NCBI GenBank assembly: GCA_035578905.1
Contig: JAQJVL010002731.1
Location: 1-64,000, forward strand
Direction of reading: 5' to 3'
Source of the DNA: Stictocephala bisonia
Lineage: Eukaryota > Arthropoda > Insecta > Hemiptera > Membracidae
Length of the DNA: 64,000 nucleotides
The position numbers were made by a program, and so were the translations under genes. Positions 1-11,935 of the stretch are shown piece after piece (within the stretch, counting starts at the first letter, position 1; every line of letters begins with the position of its first letter). The notes under the pieces were generated by a model. That model saw nothing but the letters and a program-made list of their open reading frames with translations. It did no database searches and had not been told where the DNA came from.

Positions 1-478
1 GAAGTCTACGTGCTCAGTATGGCCGTATGTGACACAATCAACTAGGTATCGATCCAAGAAGCCAAGGACATTAAGGTGTAGCGTGACTCTGTTGACGTCG
101 TAAGGTCAGTTGGAAGTCTACGTGCTCAGTATGGCAGTATGTGACACAATCAACTAGGTATCGATCCAAGAAGCCAAGGACATTAAAGTGTAGCGTGACT
201 CTGTTGACGTCGTAAGGTCAGTTGGAAGTCTACGTACTCAGTATGGCAGTATGTGACACAATCAACTAGGTATCGATCCAAGAAGCCAAGGACATTAACG
301 TGTAGCGTGACTCTGTTGACGTCGTAAGGTCAGTTGGAAGTCTACGTACTCAGTATGGCAGTATGTGACACAATCAACTAGGTATCGATCCAAGAATATA
401 TTGATGACATTAAGGTGTAGCGTGACTCTGTTGACGTCGTAAGGTCAGTTGGAAGTCTACGTACTCAGTATGGCAGTA
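1..478. repeat. 112-bp tandem array, truncated by window edge
   Basis: Units starting gaagtctacg recur at 1, 113, 225, 337 and 452. The period is 112 bp, except for one 115-bp unit that carries a small internal change near 397. The copies are nearly identical, with only scattered single-base differences, so the array is young or homogenised. It stops in the fifth unit after about 26 bp. The left end lies outside the window, so total length and copy number are unknown. No open frame or RNA signal was recognised. Confidence 0.95.
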
Positions 479-1871
479 GCTCAACTACTTAAAACAATTA
501 GTCTACTTCAATTGGTCATCAAAGTACATTTTCATAATCAATTGTAATTTAATTAATAGGTTTATTCAATGTTTTGGGAAGTGAGGGATATTTATTTGAA
601 TTATCTGACCAATTTTTTTTATAAGACTCTGTCTTCTATTTAAATGTCCTACAAGTGCAAAAACACATTAATAAGCTGTTTGAATTATAGTAAAATGTTT
701 TACAAAAATTTTACAGCATTTTTCATTTAATTTATATATATGAGATAAACTACCATTAATTAATAAGGGGCTATATTTGTCATCTTATACTTACAGAACA
801 TTATTTTATTTTTTTTAATCTAGATCTTAGTATTGATCAAATATGAGTATTTACCCCCATTTCATCTTTGATTCAATTTCATTGTTTGATTACTGTTGTT
901 TCCTTTCCTTTATTTTCCTTTCACTTTTATACTTGTGAGATAACTATGTTCCGTGTAAAAATATTAGTCAACCATCTCCAACGAAATGAAAAACTAATAA
1001 GATATCATCCTCTTACTCATTATCAAAATATTTACCAAACGAGCAGCCATAATATAAAATTCCCTCCCTAAATCTAATTATTGTCTATTGATTCAAAAGA
1101 TAACATAAAACCTAACAAGAATAACTACCATATTTGTCAAGGAAAAAGGGAAGAGCATTAAAATAATATTCTTTAAAAATTACTAAACGTAGAATATTGA
1201 CCAATTTTCTACAAAATTATACGGTCTTATAACAAGAAATAACTATAAGACTGTATTAAATAAAAATATATGTTAAAACAATTCTTTGTAAGAAAAACAC
1301 TAATGTATTTGTAGAATTGTCCGGAATATTTGACATCCTTCCCGTTTTCAGTAAACTTATCTGGATATTGCATGGTTTATATAATAGGATCATTAACTCT
1401 ATTATTCCAAAATATCTGTGTATATCTTGAGTAAAAAGTAAGAATTGATTAGTATTTTAAGCCCGGCTATTAATTAATTGTATTGCCAGTTATTTGCGTA
1501 TAGTAATAAAATAAAACAAATTGTATTCAAATGAGTTGATGTAGTTAACTCTCCATTAAACAGTGTGACTAAAGTATTAAATCTGTTAGAAATACTTTAT
1601 TGATAGTATTTAGTGATACAGTACATCGTTGTCAAACGGGCATATATTCCTTAGACAAGTTACCTATGCATATATTTAGTAGTTAGACACGTAATTAATT
1701 CTAACCATGTGTTCGAAGCTTATCTTAGTGCGCCACACACATTAGATAGAACAGCAGGTTATCATTTAGTACAGCAGCAAACACTAGCATATCTTAGTAA
1801 CTAAACCTTTGGAAGGAAAAACAATTTATTTGAGTTTACAAACTATACCGATGGATAAATATAAAATAATA
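479..1871. other. AT-rich sequence with no recognised feature
   Basis: No convincing open frame, splice-site pair or repeat was seen. The only sizeable open frame (868-1071) has low-complexity composition and no recognisable motif. Confidence 0.6.
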
Positions 1872-2090
1872 AATACGGACTAATACAACGTCCATCCAAT
1901 GGTTGCCATCAACGTGGACACTACTAGATAAGTCTATAGTGTTTATGTTGGGTGGTAGGTAGGGTCTGGATGTAATGTAACGAAGAAAACCAAGTATCAG
2001 GATTGTCAGTTACCTGAAAATCAGAATAATACAACGTGGTTCGGATTCCACGTGAAGATGTAGTCCCTTAGATGCCTGGCAATTGGGCTA
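1872..2090 (+). mobile_element. SINE-like retroposon, older copy, left part (split by insertion)
   Basis: This segment matches the middle of the approximately 440-bp dispersed family also present at 34741, 43515 and, in reverse, at 2091, 37521 and 62898. It is in sense orientation on the plus strand and contains the family blocks ggttcggattccacgt and aattgggcta. It breaks off at gggcta, and the missing 3' part of the same copy resumes at about 2549. A younger reverse-oriented copy lies between the two halves. Confidence 0.75.
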
Positions 2091-2548
2091 TTCTTACATT
2101 CTTACATATGAGACGCCGACCCAACGTTGTTGGTATTTTAAGGCGAATATGAATGGTTATATGAGTGTATGATGAGTGTGGATGAGTGTAGTCTGGTTAC
2201 TAACTGAGTTCAACTGTTAGTACCTCAGAAAGAGCAATTTATTAATAGCCCAACAGCCAGGGCAACGTAGGGACCTACAGCTTTACGTGGAATCCGAACC
2301 ACGTAGTGCTGGTCTGATTTTCAGCTAATTGACAAGCCTGATACTCAGTTATCTCCCCCACACAACATCCGCACAATGATTACCACCCAACATGGACACC
2401 CCAGACTTCTCTAGTAGTGTCCACGCCGATAGTAACCATCAAGCGGACGCCATGTCGGTATTAAGAGGACTGAGCATCCAACCTATCGCCTACAATCTCC
2501 CAAACACTTTGTCCCCAAGTAGCTGGGTTACAGGACTGCGCCACCATT
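2091..2548 (-). mobile_element. SINE-like retroposon, younger full-length copy nested in an older one
   Basis: Read on the minus strand, the element starts near a tRNA A-box-like ggcgcagt, has a weak B-box-like stretch (gataggttggatgctc), and ends with catatgtaagaatgtaagaa, a short tandem tail typical of retroposons. The same element lies at 37521-37982 and 62898-63314 in the same orientation. A tRNA-derived SINE is the best guess; a MITE is less likely because no terminal inverted repeat is seen. It interrupts the 1872/2549 copy at gggctatt. Confidence 0.65.
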
Positions 2549-2660
2549 ATTGATAAATGGCTCTTTCTAAGGAACAAACCTTGGTCAGTAACAACGATTA
2601 CACTCGTCCATCTGCACTCATCACACTCATTCGTTCCTCTTAAATCTACGATCGATATAT
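2549..2660 (+). mobile_element. SINE-like retroposon, older copy, right part
   Basis: The blocks tgataaatgg, cactcgtcca and ctacgatcg match the 3' third of the family, as seen at 35020-35125 in the same orientation. With 1872-2090 this rebuilds one sense-strand copy interrupted by the 2091-2548 insertion. Confidence 0.7.
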
Positions 2661-4560
2661 CAGTTAATTATAAGTAATAAATATAAAACATTCTTTATAC
2701 AAAAACTATTATTTTCAAACAATTATCAATACGAAGTAAATTCCTTTATCCTTATACATTGTTATATTTAGTTTATAATATGTGTATAACTATTATATTT
2801 ATTTTATAATTTAGTCACAAAGTAACTGTTTGTCGTTACTTTGACACATTGAATCCTTCACGCTAAGTAGGTGAGAGAAACTTCTTAGGTTTCGATGCAG
2901 TTATTTTCATCCAATCGATAAAGCAAGCACTTCAAGTTTACACTACTTGGGACTTGAGACTTTCCAATTTCATCCGGAGCTGTTGTTTTCTTCCAAACTT
3001 ACCTCTATTATTAAAGAACAACGAACTGCCCTTTCTTTACCTTGTTCTAATCACCAAGAAAATAAATTTTAGATAAACAGTAAATTGCGTTTTAATTTGT
3101 GTTAGTTACACCCAGAAATAAACTATTGATGACAGTAGTAGATGGTAATTTTGCATACTTTACTTCTTCAGTCATATCGTATAATTATTTGTATAGTCGG
3201 CTAATCACGATGGTTAATATACTCAATATTGACCTTTCTCTTCATGAATATTTTAGCTATTTTATTGTCACGCCTATATTCAAATCATATTGAGGGACAT
3301 TTTATCTACGCCTCCAAGGTACATTTTATCTACTTATAAAGAATTTTTTACAGATGGGTTTTAATAATTTGTTAAATATGGTTTAAAGTTTCCAAATATC
3401 ATTAAGAGGGCCGGGATGTCTAAGTTAGGTGCGTACCTGAATTTGTATTCGCCAGGGACAGACGTTCTTCACATCCACTAAGGGGTCTTTCATGGGAATG
3501 TATATGTTTTTTTGAGGATTTATATTTACTGTAAACGGTACATACCACTAAAAAAGAAGACAAAAATAGTATGACTCAATAAATTATAAATCTAACTGAA
3601 CATTTACTAAAGTATTGTGCTAAATAAATAATATAAATAAATAAATAAAAAGGACAACCAAAAATAATAAGCAACATACATGAAAATTAACATTGCGAGA
3701 GCCACTGGCTACTAATACAAAAAACTTAATAAATAGAATGCTTGTCTCTAAACAACATCAATATACCAATAACTAATAACAACATCAGTATATCAACAAA
3801 TAATAACGTATAACTACAATTGATATTATAATTTACAACTAAATAGCAAATACACAAAATAATACAAGGTTAAATATAGCAAAATAAAAATCTAATAAAT
3901 AATATAGAGAATATTACATAATAAACAGTTGTATCAACAGGTGTTAATTTCAGTCAACAACTGAAAAAATACAATTTCAGGTACATAAAATAACAGCATT
4001 ATTAAATAACAATAAAGAATTAAGGATTAAGGATTAAGGATAACACTAAAAAGAATACAGGTGATAATAATAAACAGTTGTTTAATGGTAACACATATTT
4101 ATAAATAATAACAGAAACATGCCAATATGCTACAGCTAACAACGATGTAATTAAACCAGCTATTAAGAAACGGTAACCAGTATAAATAAACAAAAACCTA
4201 AAAAAAATAGCAAACAGAGATAGGCAAAAATAATAAAGGACGAATAGAATTATATTTAACGGTTATAAGGGAAAGATGACTTATATGCACAGGGGTAGTA
4301 GAGAATACGAAAAGTACACAATATTGATGAGACAGTCGTGCAATATATTCTCATTAACACCTCCTAGTGACATCCTAACACCCACTAAATTTAGTTAAGT
4401 GGTTTTTAAAATAAACTACCTTCAGAATAGTGATTTTCTTTACCATCATAAAAACCATCAGTAAAAAACTGGTTTCTTACACCTTGTATACAACTTTTAC
4501 AGCAACCACCGACTATGAAAATCAATTATACTAATAGATATTGTCACAATTTTTATAATC
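2661..4560. other. Gene-free stretch; plus strand unusually A-rich from about 3540 to 4260
   Basis: No convincing open frame was found. From about 3540 to 4260 the plus strand is dominated by A with some C and little T or G (runs such as aataataacaacatca). This is a marked strand asymmetry compared with the flanks. A three-copy taaggat microrepeat sits at about 4020-4040. Confidence 0.5.
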
Positions 4561-4574
4561 TCAATTTAAAAACC

Positions 4575-5320
4575 CGTTATCCTTACTGTAAACCACTTAT
4601 ATAGGTAGCAATAATTGTTCTACTTTTTACTGTAAGGTCGAGTATACTGCTAGTTCCAGAAATACCCACTGTAAACTACTTATATAGGTAGCAATAATTG
4701 TTCTACTTTTTATTGTAAGGTCGAGTGTACTGCTAGTTCCAGAAATACCCACTGTAAACCACTTATATAGGTAGGAATAATTGTTCTACTTTTTACTGTA
4801 AGGTCGAGTATACTGCTAGTTCCAGAAATACCCACTGTAAACCACTTACAAAGGTAGGAATTATTGTTCTACTTTTTACTGTAAGGTCGAGTATACTGCT
4901 AGTTCCAGAAATACCCACTGTAAACCACTTATATAGGTAGCAATAATTGTTCTACTTTTTACTGTAAGGTCGAGTATACTGCTAGTTCCAGAAATACCCA
5001 CTGTAAACCACTTACAAAGGTAGGAATAATTGTTCGAGTGTACTGCTAGTTTCAGAAGTACCCACTGTAAACCACTTATATAGGTATGAATAATTGTTCT
5101 ACTTTTTACTGTAAGGTCGAGTATACTGCTAGTTACAGAAGTACCCACTGTAAACCACTTATATAGGTATGAATAATTGTTCTACTTTTTACTGTAAGGT
5201 CGAGTATACTGCTAGTTACAGAAGTACCCACTGTAAACCACTTATATAGGTATGAATAATTGTTCTACTTTTTACTGTAAGGTCGAGTATACTGCTAGTT
5301 ACAGAAGTACCCACTGTAAA
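4575..5320. repeat. 83-bp tandem array, about nine units
   Basis: The marker cccactgtaaac recurs at 4665, 4748, 4831, 4914, 4997, 5061, 5144, 5227 and 5310. Spacing is 83 bp, apart from one internally deleted unit of 64 bp (4997 to 5061). Two subtypes occur: the left units carry ttccagaaata and the right units ttacagaagta, so the array expanded from at least two variants. The 90-aa open frame on the minus strand follows the repeat and is not a gene. Confidence 0.95.
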
Positions 5321-6429
5321 CGCTAATGAGAACCTTGTCAAGCGCTGTACAAACACCGTTTTGAATAGCTAGCTGTCTTTCAGGTACGATTGTTCTAGAA
5401 TTTTTTTTCTTGTATACAGAAACAAGGCAATCAGGATTTTATTTTTAATATGTTCCATATATAGTAAAACTGAGGTAATTTCTTACTAATTTACATTTTA
5501 TATAAAATGTAAATCCATTAAATGATATAAACGTTATTAAAAATAAAATAAAAATATGTATACATATATTTCAATATGGGTGTATATGTTAAACTCTGAA
5601 TGTGCTCATACATTTCTCATTGCAATGCCTGTAAATATTGTTCAGTTAAATATTTATTCCCATTAGTGAAACTACAGTTTTAGCAACTTTCTTAAACATG
5701 ATTTTTGACAGTTATTACCAAAAAACTTGTGATGTGTAAATTTATGGAGCCAACGGTGGCTGCTGTGGTTTTATAAAAATGTAACTTTATCATTAAAATT
5801 TAGAAAAGATGTTTAAATTAGAATTTTAGAAAATGAGGTCAACTCCCATACTATCTCCTGTTCTTTGAAAAGATTTCTCATTCAGAAGTCAAACGGCCCT
5901 CTTGGGAGCTGCCATCGTTTAAGCCCGAGATCTAGAAATGTGTCGCACTGTTTCTAAGGTGGTCGAAATCAGTAACTTTCCTTTTACCTGTAAAATTTCC
6001 CTGAATTACCCTGAAGTAGAACAATATTTTGAATGCCTTATTTTCTTAGAAAAATATTAATTTTCTAATTAATGTCAAGTTAACATAAACAGTTAGGCAG
6101 GTACGTACAACACCTTTCAAACTCTTCAAATGACCGTTCAATGGTAATTTGAAGAGTCTGAGAACAAAAATCACAGTGAGTAAGGTTTGTGTTAGTTTTC
6201 TATAAGAAAGGCCAACATTCTCTCTACGAAGCTCTTCGGTTGACTCATCAATGTTTGAAAGGTTTAATCAAATAACTCAGAGCATATAAAACATGTTTAA
6301 ATTAGAGTGGAAATGTTTGTATTAATATTAACATTTTAATTAGACAAGGACGATTCGTAAATATTGAAAAGCCATATTATTATAGCTAAATAATCTCTGT
6401 ACAACATTACGTGCTCACTGCAGTAAGTG
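5321..6429. other. AT-rich sequence with no gene; small imperfect hairpin near 6118-6162
   Basis: A stem of ctcttcaaat and atttgaagag around about 6123-6160 is the only structure seen. No coding signal was recognised. Confidence 0.5.
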
Positions 6430-6438
6430 AGTACTTAC

Positions 6439-6482
6439 CGCACCTGCGGCGCGGCAGGGACTGCTAATCCTGGTGGATTAAC
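6439..6482 (-). CDS. Candidate 44-nt internal exon, unidentified product
   Basis: On the minus strand a good acceptor (gagtgcag, 6483-6490) and a strong donor (GTAAGTAC, ending at 6431) bracket 44 nt that are far more GC-rich than the surroundings. One frame reads VNPPGLAVPAAP followed by QV, without a stop. The other two frames contain stops. The exon is 0.5 kb from the CpG-rich block at 6766-7030, whose minus strand also carries splice-like signals, so the two may belong to one minus-strand gene. The product is not recognised. A chance match in a GC-rich transposon fragment remains possible. The phase does not join directly to the 6919 exon, so any model needs another exon between them. Confidence 0.3.
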
Positions 6483-6765
6483 CTGCACTCTTATATTTTT
6501 TCAATATTTGTTTATGTTAAATTCAATATCTCCCCTACAAATTTCCCGCTGGTCAAACTTCTCTGACCAAACAATAAAACAGTTAGCAGCCGACTAACTT
6601 TTTCTTATCAAAGTGAAAAACTACATAATTCTTTTAATGTTTAATTGTTTATTATAAGTGATGTATAACACCATTTTAATTAGTTTTCCGAGTGAAAGTG
6701 TCCAGATGAGTTTTAATGATTAAGTTAAGAGTTTAAAGTTTTTAGCTCCACAGTAAGTGTATTAA

Positions 6766-7030
6766 ATGTTGGTGTTTTTGGCGGGAGAACACTGCCGCGA
6801 ATGTAGTGTCGGAGCCCTGTTTTCCGCCCGAGTCGCGGACCAAGTTGGCGGATCTTGCCTAACCTCTAATGCACACGACGTAAAGGCCATGTCCTCTCTA
6901 TTTATATTCTGTACTCACTGGACCTCGCCCGTGCTGTCGTACACGCGCATCCATAGGCCTTCCTTTGGGCAACGGTCACCAGCTTAGACTGCTTGGTACT
7001 GCAAACTTCAGCAGACGCCATGACTTCAGA
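6766..7030. promoter_or_regulatory. CpG-rich island-like block
   Basis: Roughly 265 bp with dense CG dinucleotides (for example gccgcga, cgcccgagtcgcgg, gtcgtacacgcgc) in a region otherwise poor in CpG. It could be a promoter and first exon or a GC-rich transposon remnant. It is open for 73 codons on the plus strand (6766-6987), but that translation has no recognisable motif; the minus strand has better splice signals. Confidence 0.35.
6919..6982 (-). CDS. Candidate 64-nt exon in CpG-rich block, unidentified product
   Basis: On the minus strand, an AG at 6983-6984 and a strong GTGAGTAC donor (6911-6918) enclose one frame reading GDRCPKEGLWMRVYDSTGEV, which looks protein-like. An in-frame stop lies just upstream of the AG, so this frame needs that acceptor, and the tract before it is a poor polypyrimidine run. 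A competing reading in another frame is an ATG-initiated 39-codon frame (6902-7021, beginning MASAEVCSTK, with a good Kozak G at +4) that would make this a first coding exon with the same donor. Only one can be right. No family is recognised. Confidence 0.28.
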
Positions 7031-7549
7031 CGAAGGCAAGGAGCCTTCTTCCGCCAAAATATACTGTATTTACTGAATATGTTCAAAGTAACTTCTCGTA
7101 ATATATATCCCTGTTTCATCAATCGAATTTCATTACTATATTTTACCTCTTATTATGAATGATTGTATTATTTATATCGTTATTCCATCTTAGAAAATCC
7201 ATCAATTATGGGAGTTATTTTAACCATAAATAAACCATAAAATAAAATAAAAAAATAAAACAAAAAAATCAACCATAAATAAAATAAAAAAAATTTCATG
7301 ACTGTTGTTAAAAAGCTTTAACCCTAGTAGCGGTAATAATATTTGTATATTTGTCAAAAACGTCAAGCCGTTTTTGGCCATTTTGTAGACGTTTATTATA
7401 ACTAGTGAAAAAATTAAATTAAAACAAATGTTAAATTAAACCTAGCCATGTTATATATCATTGCATTAAAAAATTCACTAAAACTGAGGAGCTATAAATC
7501 CTTGATGTTCACTCGGCCGACCAGTGTAGCCAACCCCCTATATTGTACG
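7031..7549. other. AT-rich spacer
   Basis: Contains A-rich runs of the form ataaaataaa near 7215-7290. No gene or structured repeat was recognised. Confidence 0.5.
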
Positions 7550-7914
7550 TAGAGTAGTATTGACCCACCCGCCCACCCATACACGTACAGTGGTATTGAT
7601 CCACCTGCCCACCCATACATGTACAGTGGTATTGACCCACCCGCCCACCCATACACATAGAGTGGTACTGACCCACCCGCCCACCCATACACGTACAGTG
7701 GTATTGACCCACCCGCCCACCCATACACGTACTGTGGTATTGACCCAACCGCCCACCCATACACTTACAGTGGTATTGATCCACCTGTCCACCCATACAC
7801 GTACAGTGGTATTGACCCACCCACCCACCCATACACGTACAGTGGTATTTACACACCCATACACGTACAGTGGTATTGACGCACCCGCCCGCCCATACAC
7901 GTACAGTGGTATTG
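7550..7914. repeat. 36-bp G-quadruplex minisatellite, about ten units
   Basis: Each unit contains acccacccgcccaccc, then atacacgtacagtggtattg. On the minus strand this gives GGGTGGGCGGGTGGG, four G-triplets with one-base loops. About half the units keep all four runs. The 36-bp period is divisible by three, so both strands show 90-155-codon open frames full of identical peptides; these are artefacts. Related arrays occur at 25256-25540 (same orientation), 56945-57180 (opposite) and in decayed form at 55140-55230 and 55860-56300. Confidence 0.93.
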
Positions 7915-8097
7915 AATTGTTCTTTGTTGTGTTGAATGTTAAAATTGTGTAAACCGTAGAGTAAGTAAATAAACATTTTTAAGATTTTAGATTAAGAGGT
8001 AATAGATTTTTTAAAATCTACCTGTATTACGTTGCGTAGATAAATAGAAAACAGACATTTTCTTAGTTATTGGGTTGCCACTCCATTTTTTGTTTTC

Positions 8098-8506
8098 CAT
8101 TTGTTTACTACCAGTCTTGTAAATGTATACTAAATTTGAAACCGTTGTAAACCTGTTTTGATCGCAGCTAGCTTAGCTTTGTTTTTAATGTTTCTGGTAT
8201 CCCATCTAAATGGTTTGACATACTCCTAAAACAGATAGTTATTTAGTTTTGAGTTGTTCTTAAATAAGTTATGATATGTATCTGCTTACCAATTAGTGCA
8301 GATTTCCGTTTGTTTACTACCAGTCTTGTAAATGTATACTAAATTTGAAACCGTTGTAAACCTGTTTTGATCGCAGCTAGCTTAGCTTTGTTTTTAATGT
8401 TTCTGGTATCCCATCTAAATGGTTTGACATACTCCTAAAACAGATAGTTATTTAGTTTTGAGTTGTTCTTAAATAAGTTATGATATGTATCTGCTTACCA
8501 ATTAGT
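8098..8506. repeat. Near-perfect 209-bp tandem duplication
   Basis: The block from ttgtttacta to ccaattagt (8101-8297) is repeated from 8310 to 8506 with no visible differences in the copies, an offset of 209 bp. The near identity implies a recent duplication. No open frame or known element was recognised inside. Confidence 0.95.
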
Positions 8507-10762
8507 TATGGCACAATAAATAAACGCTTCAAGTGTAAATAGTAGTACTGGTGATATTTCTCACAGTGTTTATATCAAGAATAAACTAGTAATATCTAAC
8601 ACACTAATTAATACTACCGAATAAAACGTAAATCATATTAGTAAGTAATGCATGTTATGGCTGAAGGCAATATTCTTAGACAGAGCCATTTTCCCGCATA
8701 TATATTAGACTGTAGGTTATTGCTCAGCCACATGGCTTCTAGTTGTTCACCCACTCGTTATGTGATCTGTAACGGTTTTCCATTTTATACAACTGTATGT
8801 TTTTCAATAAAAATTATAAGATTGGATATTGATGTTCTTTAAACTTTGTTTACTAAATGTGCACTCGACAGTCATTAGAATAATGCACCTGTCCTTAGAA
8901 TGAACACAAAATAAATGTGAATCAAGCCAGAACAGCTTCTAAATATTGTAAATGTGTCAAAGTCCTCTTTTTAATATTTACGAAATTTCTAATTAGGTAC
9001 AAAATGTTTTAAAACCACCTCTGGTTTTAGGTTTGACTTACTTTTATCGTTCCTTTGGAAAATAAAACTTTTTTTATTCAAACCATTTAATTAATTGATT
9101 AATTATTCCAAATTGTGTTTGTTATTTTCATTTTTTACTACAAGGATGATCACTTCAGTTATTATATTAAATACAAAAGGGGATCATTGTCGATGTATTT
9201 AAAAAAATGGTATACTATTAATGGACGTAGATTGTACTCTCCCTCCAAACCACCCCACTTACACAAAATATCAAAATTCACTTTAATTAATTTTTGATTG
9301 ACTAGATTGTCTCTTATAGATTTCCTTATTAAATATATTATTCTGAAAGTGAGTACGGACTCTGAGATCACTTTCTAACATAAGTAAAGATTGATTCAGA
9401 ATCTTATTTGCCTTATTCCTTACTTGATAAAAAGTGTGTTTCTTATCACACATGTGGTACATAAAAACAAAACCCATATTCTGATCAAATAATTTGTTTA
9501 GTGTCATGAAGTTCAGACTTTTTATTTATTTGTGTTAACTTTTAATTATTTGATATTTAACTTTAAGAAACATCTACTATTGTATTGATAATTTAAACAA
9601 TTTATATCTTTAGTTTTGTTTATAAATATACAAAGTTTTAATAACAATTTCTAACCATATAATAATATGACCAGCTTCATACTGTACACAATTACAGTCA
9701 TTTAACAACTTCGTATAAACATAACTTTTATAGAACTTTTTTAAAGAATTTTATGTTAATTGAATTTAATTATTGCTGTTTCGACTGAAAAATACGATTA
9801 CAGACGAAATAACTTCTTCATCGCTTTCATTAGTGTTTTAAACATTAAAAACTTGTATAACAAGTTAAAATAAATTATCTCATAAAGTTTTAAACCCCTA
9901 GTTACAAAATAGTAACTCTACGGAAGTAGTATTGCAGGACTGTGAAAAGGACAAAGGTTTTTGCAGGACAAAGGACGTGACAGAGTATTGCACTCATGTG
10001 CAATCTTCCATATCACCCACCTGTGGGTGTACAACGGTCTTTCTACAGATTTGTTTTCAAACTATACAAATTTAAAAACAGATTTTCAACTATCAGTGGT
10101 CTACTCTTGAATAATACATTTGAATTGAAAAGTAAGTAATGTTTATAAAAACTGGAGTTTTAAAATGATGTAATTAATTTATGATAATGTTTTTGTTAGA
10201 AAAACCTATGTTAATATAATGTTTGGATAGTTTTATAATATACATAATTTACCCTTTTTGTTTCAAACATTCAATTTCGAATACCCCACCCGGTCAATTG
10301 ACTCATATTAAACGTATATAAACTTGAAATAACTTCCTGTTCACGATACTGAAATAAATATTTCGGGCTAACAAAAGCCACCCAACATAGTTTTTAGGCA
10401 CCCAACAAAAGCCACCACCACCACATGTAATGTTTCATACGAATCCAATTTCAATATTATATTTGATTTTCATAATTATAATTAGCTTATACACAAATAA
10501 AAAACATAGTTGAATTATAACAGAACCATTCTTCTCACTAAGCTGCTAAAACTACTTAAAGCCTTAGTCATTATAACACTTATCAGTACTAAACTGGTTA
10601 ATTCTTCCAGGGATTCGACTCAAATGCACTTTTGTATACTAAAAACGTAACTTGGCTTATATTTTATTTATCAACCCTAAAAACTGCCATCATTCATGCT
10701 TTCTCATATTACATATCCCATCAAATATCAGTACTGAGAACTGACTTATGTTTGAGATACAT
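8507..10762. other. AT-rich sequence without a recognised gene
   Basis: Several short open frames (8648-8842, 9115-9297 and others) have biased, low-complexity composition and no motif. No repeat family member was identified. Confidence 0.5.
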
Positions 10763-11000
10763 ACAGTTTTACGTGAAATCCGAACCAACGTAGTATTGGT
10801 CTAATTTTCAGCTAACTGACAAGCCTGACTCTGTTCTCATCACTACACAACATCTGAACCCTTGCTACCATTCAATATGGACACCCCAGTCTTCTCTAGT
10901 AATGTCCACGTCGATGTTTATTAAACAGAATTTATCGCCTACAATCTTCTCAGCCCTTTATCCCCAAGTAGCTGAATTATAGCACTGAGTCAGTATTGCC
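10763..11000 (-). mobile_element. SINE-like retroposon, diverged partial copy
   Basis: Shares the order of blocks acgtgaaatccgaacca, ctgacaagcctgact, acaccccagtcttctctag, atcgcctacaatctt and ccccaagtagctg with the full copies at 2091 and 37521. It is more diverged and lacks the tail region. Confidence 0.75.
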
Positions 11001-11935
11001 AACTTACTAGTGTAAAGGTTTTCGATCGAAACTTATTTTTTAAAATCTTTTTGAATAAAATTGTTTGTCTTGTTAAAAGTAATAAGTGAGTTGAGGGAAA
11101 AAATTTAAAAAAAATTGTTTATGGATACATGGCTACCTAAAGTGACTAATTAGGTCTTTATTGGTTCGCAACTCATTAACAAACCCAATATTTTATTCAA
11201 ATGTCGGGAATATAGTTGGTACTAACCAACCTACAGGTAGTTAAAAGTAATAATAAAAAGAATATTTATGTAAATGTAACCAATTTTTATTTTATAAATG
11301 GCGTCTGTACCAATTTTAAGTTGAAATTTCTACAGTTATCTTTGGCCAAAACAGGAGATTAATAAGACATAAAATCCTTATTGATAAAGTTTACAGTAAA
11401 TTAGAAAGGTATTCCCATTTGTGCTCTGGACATGCAGGACGAGTGCTGTTAACTCTCCCATGCCCCCAGAAAGATATTCACTTTGATACTGGTGGCGACA
11501 GTGGCGACGAAACGTTGAACTAAACTCCACCCAGCGTCGAACTGAGCCGGTCGGACGAACGACCTTAAACTTAACTCAACGTAGAGGCAAGTTTTAAAAG
11601 TTATTGTAATGGATTTATAGTCGGACAGTAATCACAAAGAGGAATTGGAGCATTACCGTTTTTTTTTTTGCTGAAAATATTATCATAATAGATAAATAAC
11701 TAAAAAAAGTAGTATTAAATAGCCTAAGCAAACAAAACGTAAACTAATAAAAAATAATATAACAAAACCGAACCTAACTTTACAAAACTAAATCTAACTT
11801 AAGTTAACAAAACCTAACGAAACAAAAAATAACCTAACTGGAAAAAGCATTTTTCAGACGTTAACGAACTTTTTATAAAAAAAAAGATTTAAAAAATATT
11901 CTAGGGAGGATAAATAATTCTTATTTCTTAGTTAT
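11001..11935. other. AT-rich spacer with degenerate CCTAA-like motifs
   Basis: Around 11766-11845 the plus strand repeatedly shows cctaac, ctaact and tctaac with short spacers (for example aaaacctaacgaaac). This may be a decayed telomere-like tract or simply A/C-rich sequence. Nothing else was recognised. Confidence 0.4.

Noticed and set aside
4575..5320. CRISPR-like regularly spaced repeat
   Set aside because: The whole 83-bp unit is conserved, with no variable spacers, and the sequence is clearly eukaryotic.
7492..7976. Overlapping 90-155-codon frames on both strands
   Set aside because: They are all the 36-bp minisatellite read in different frames.
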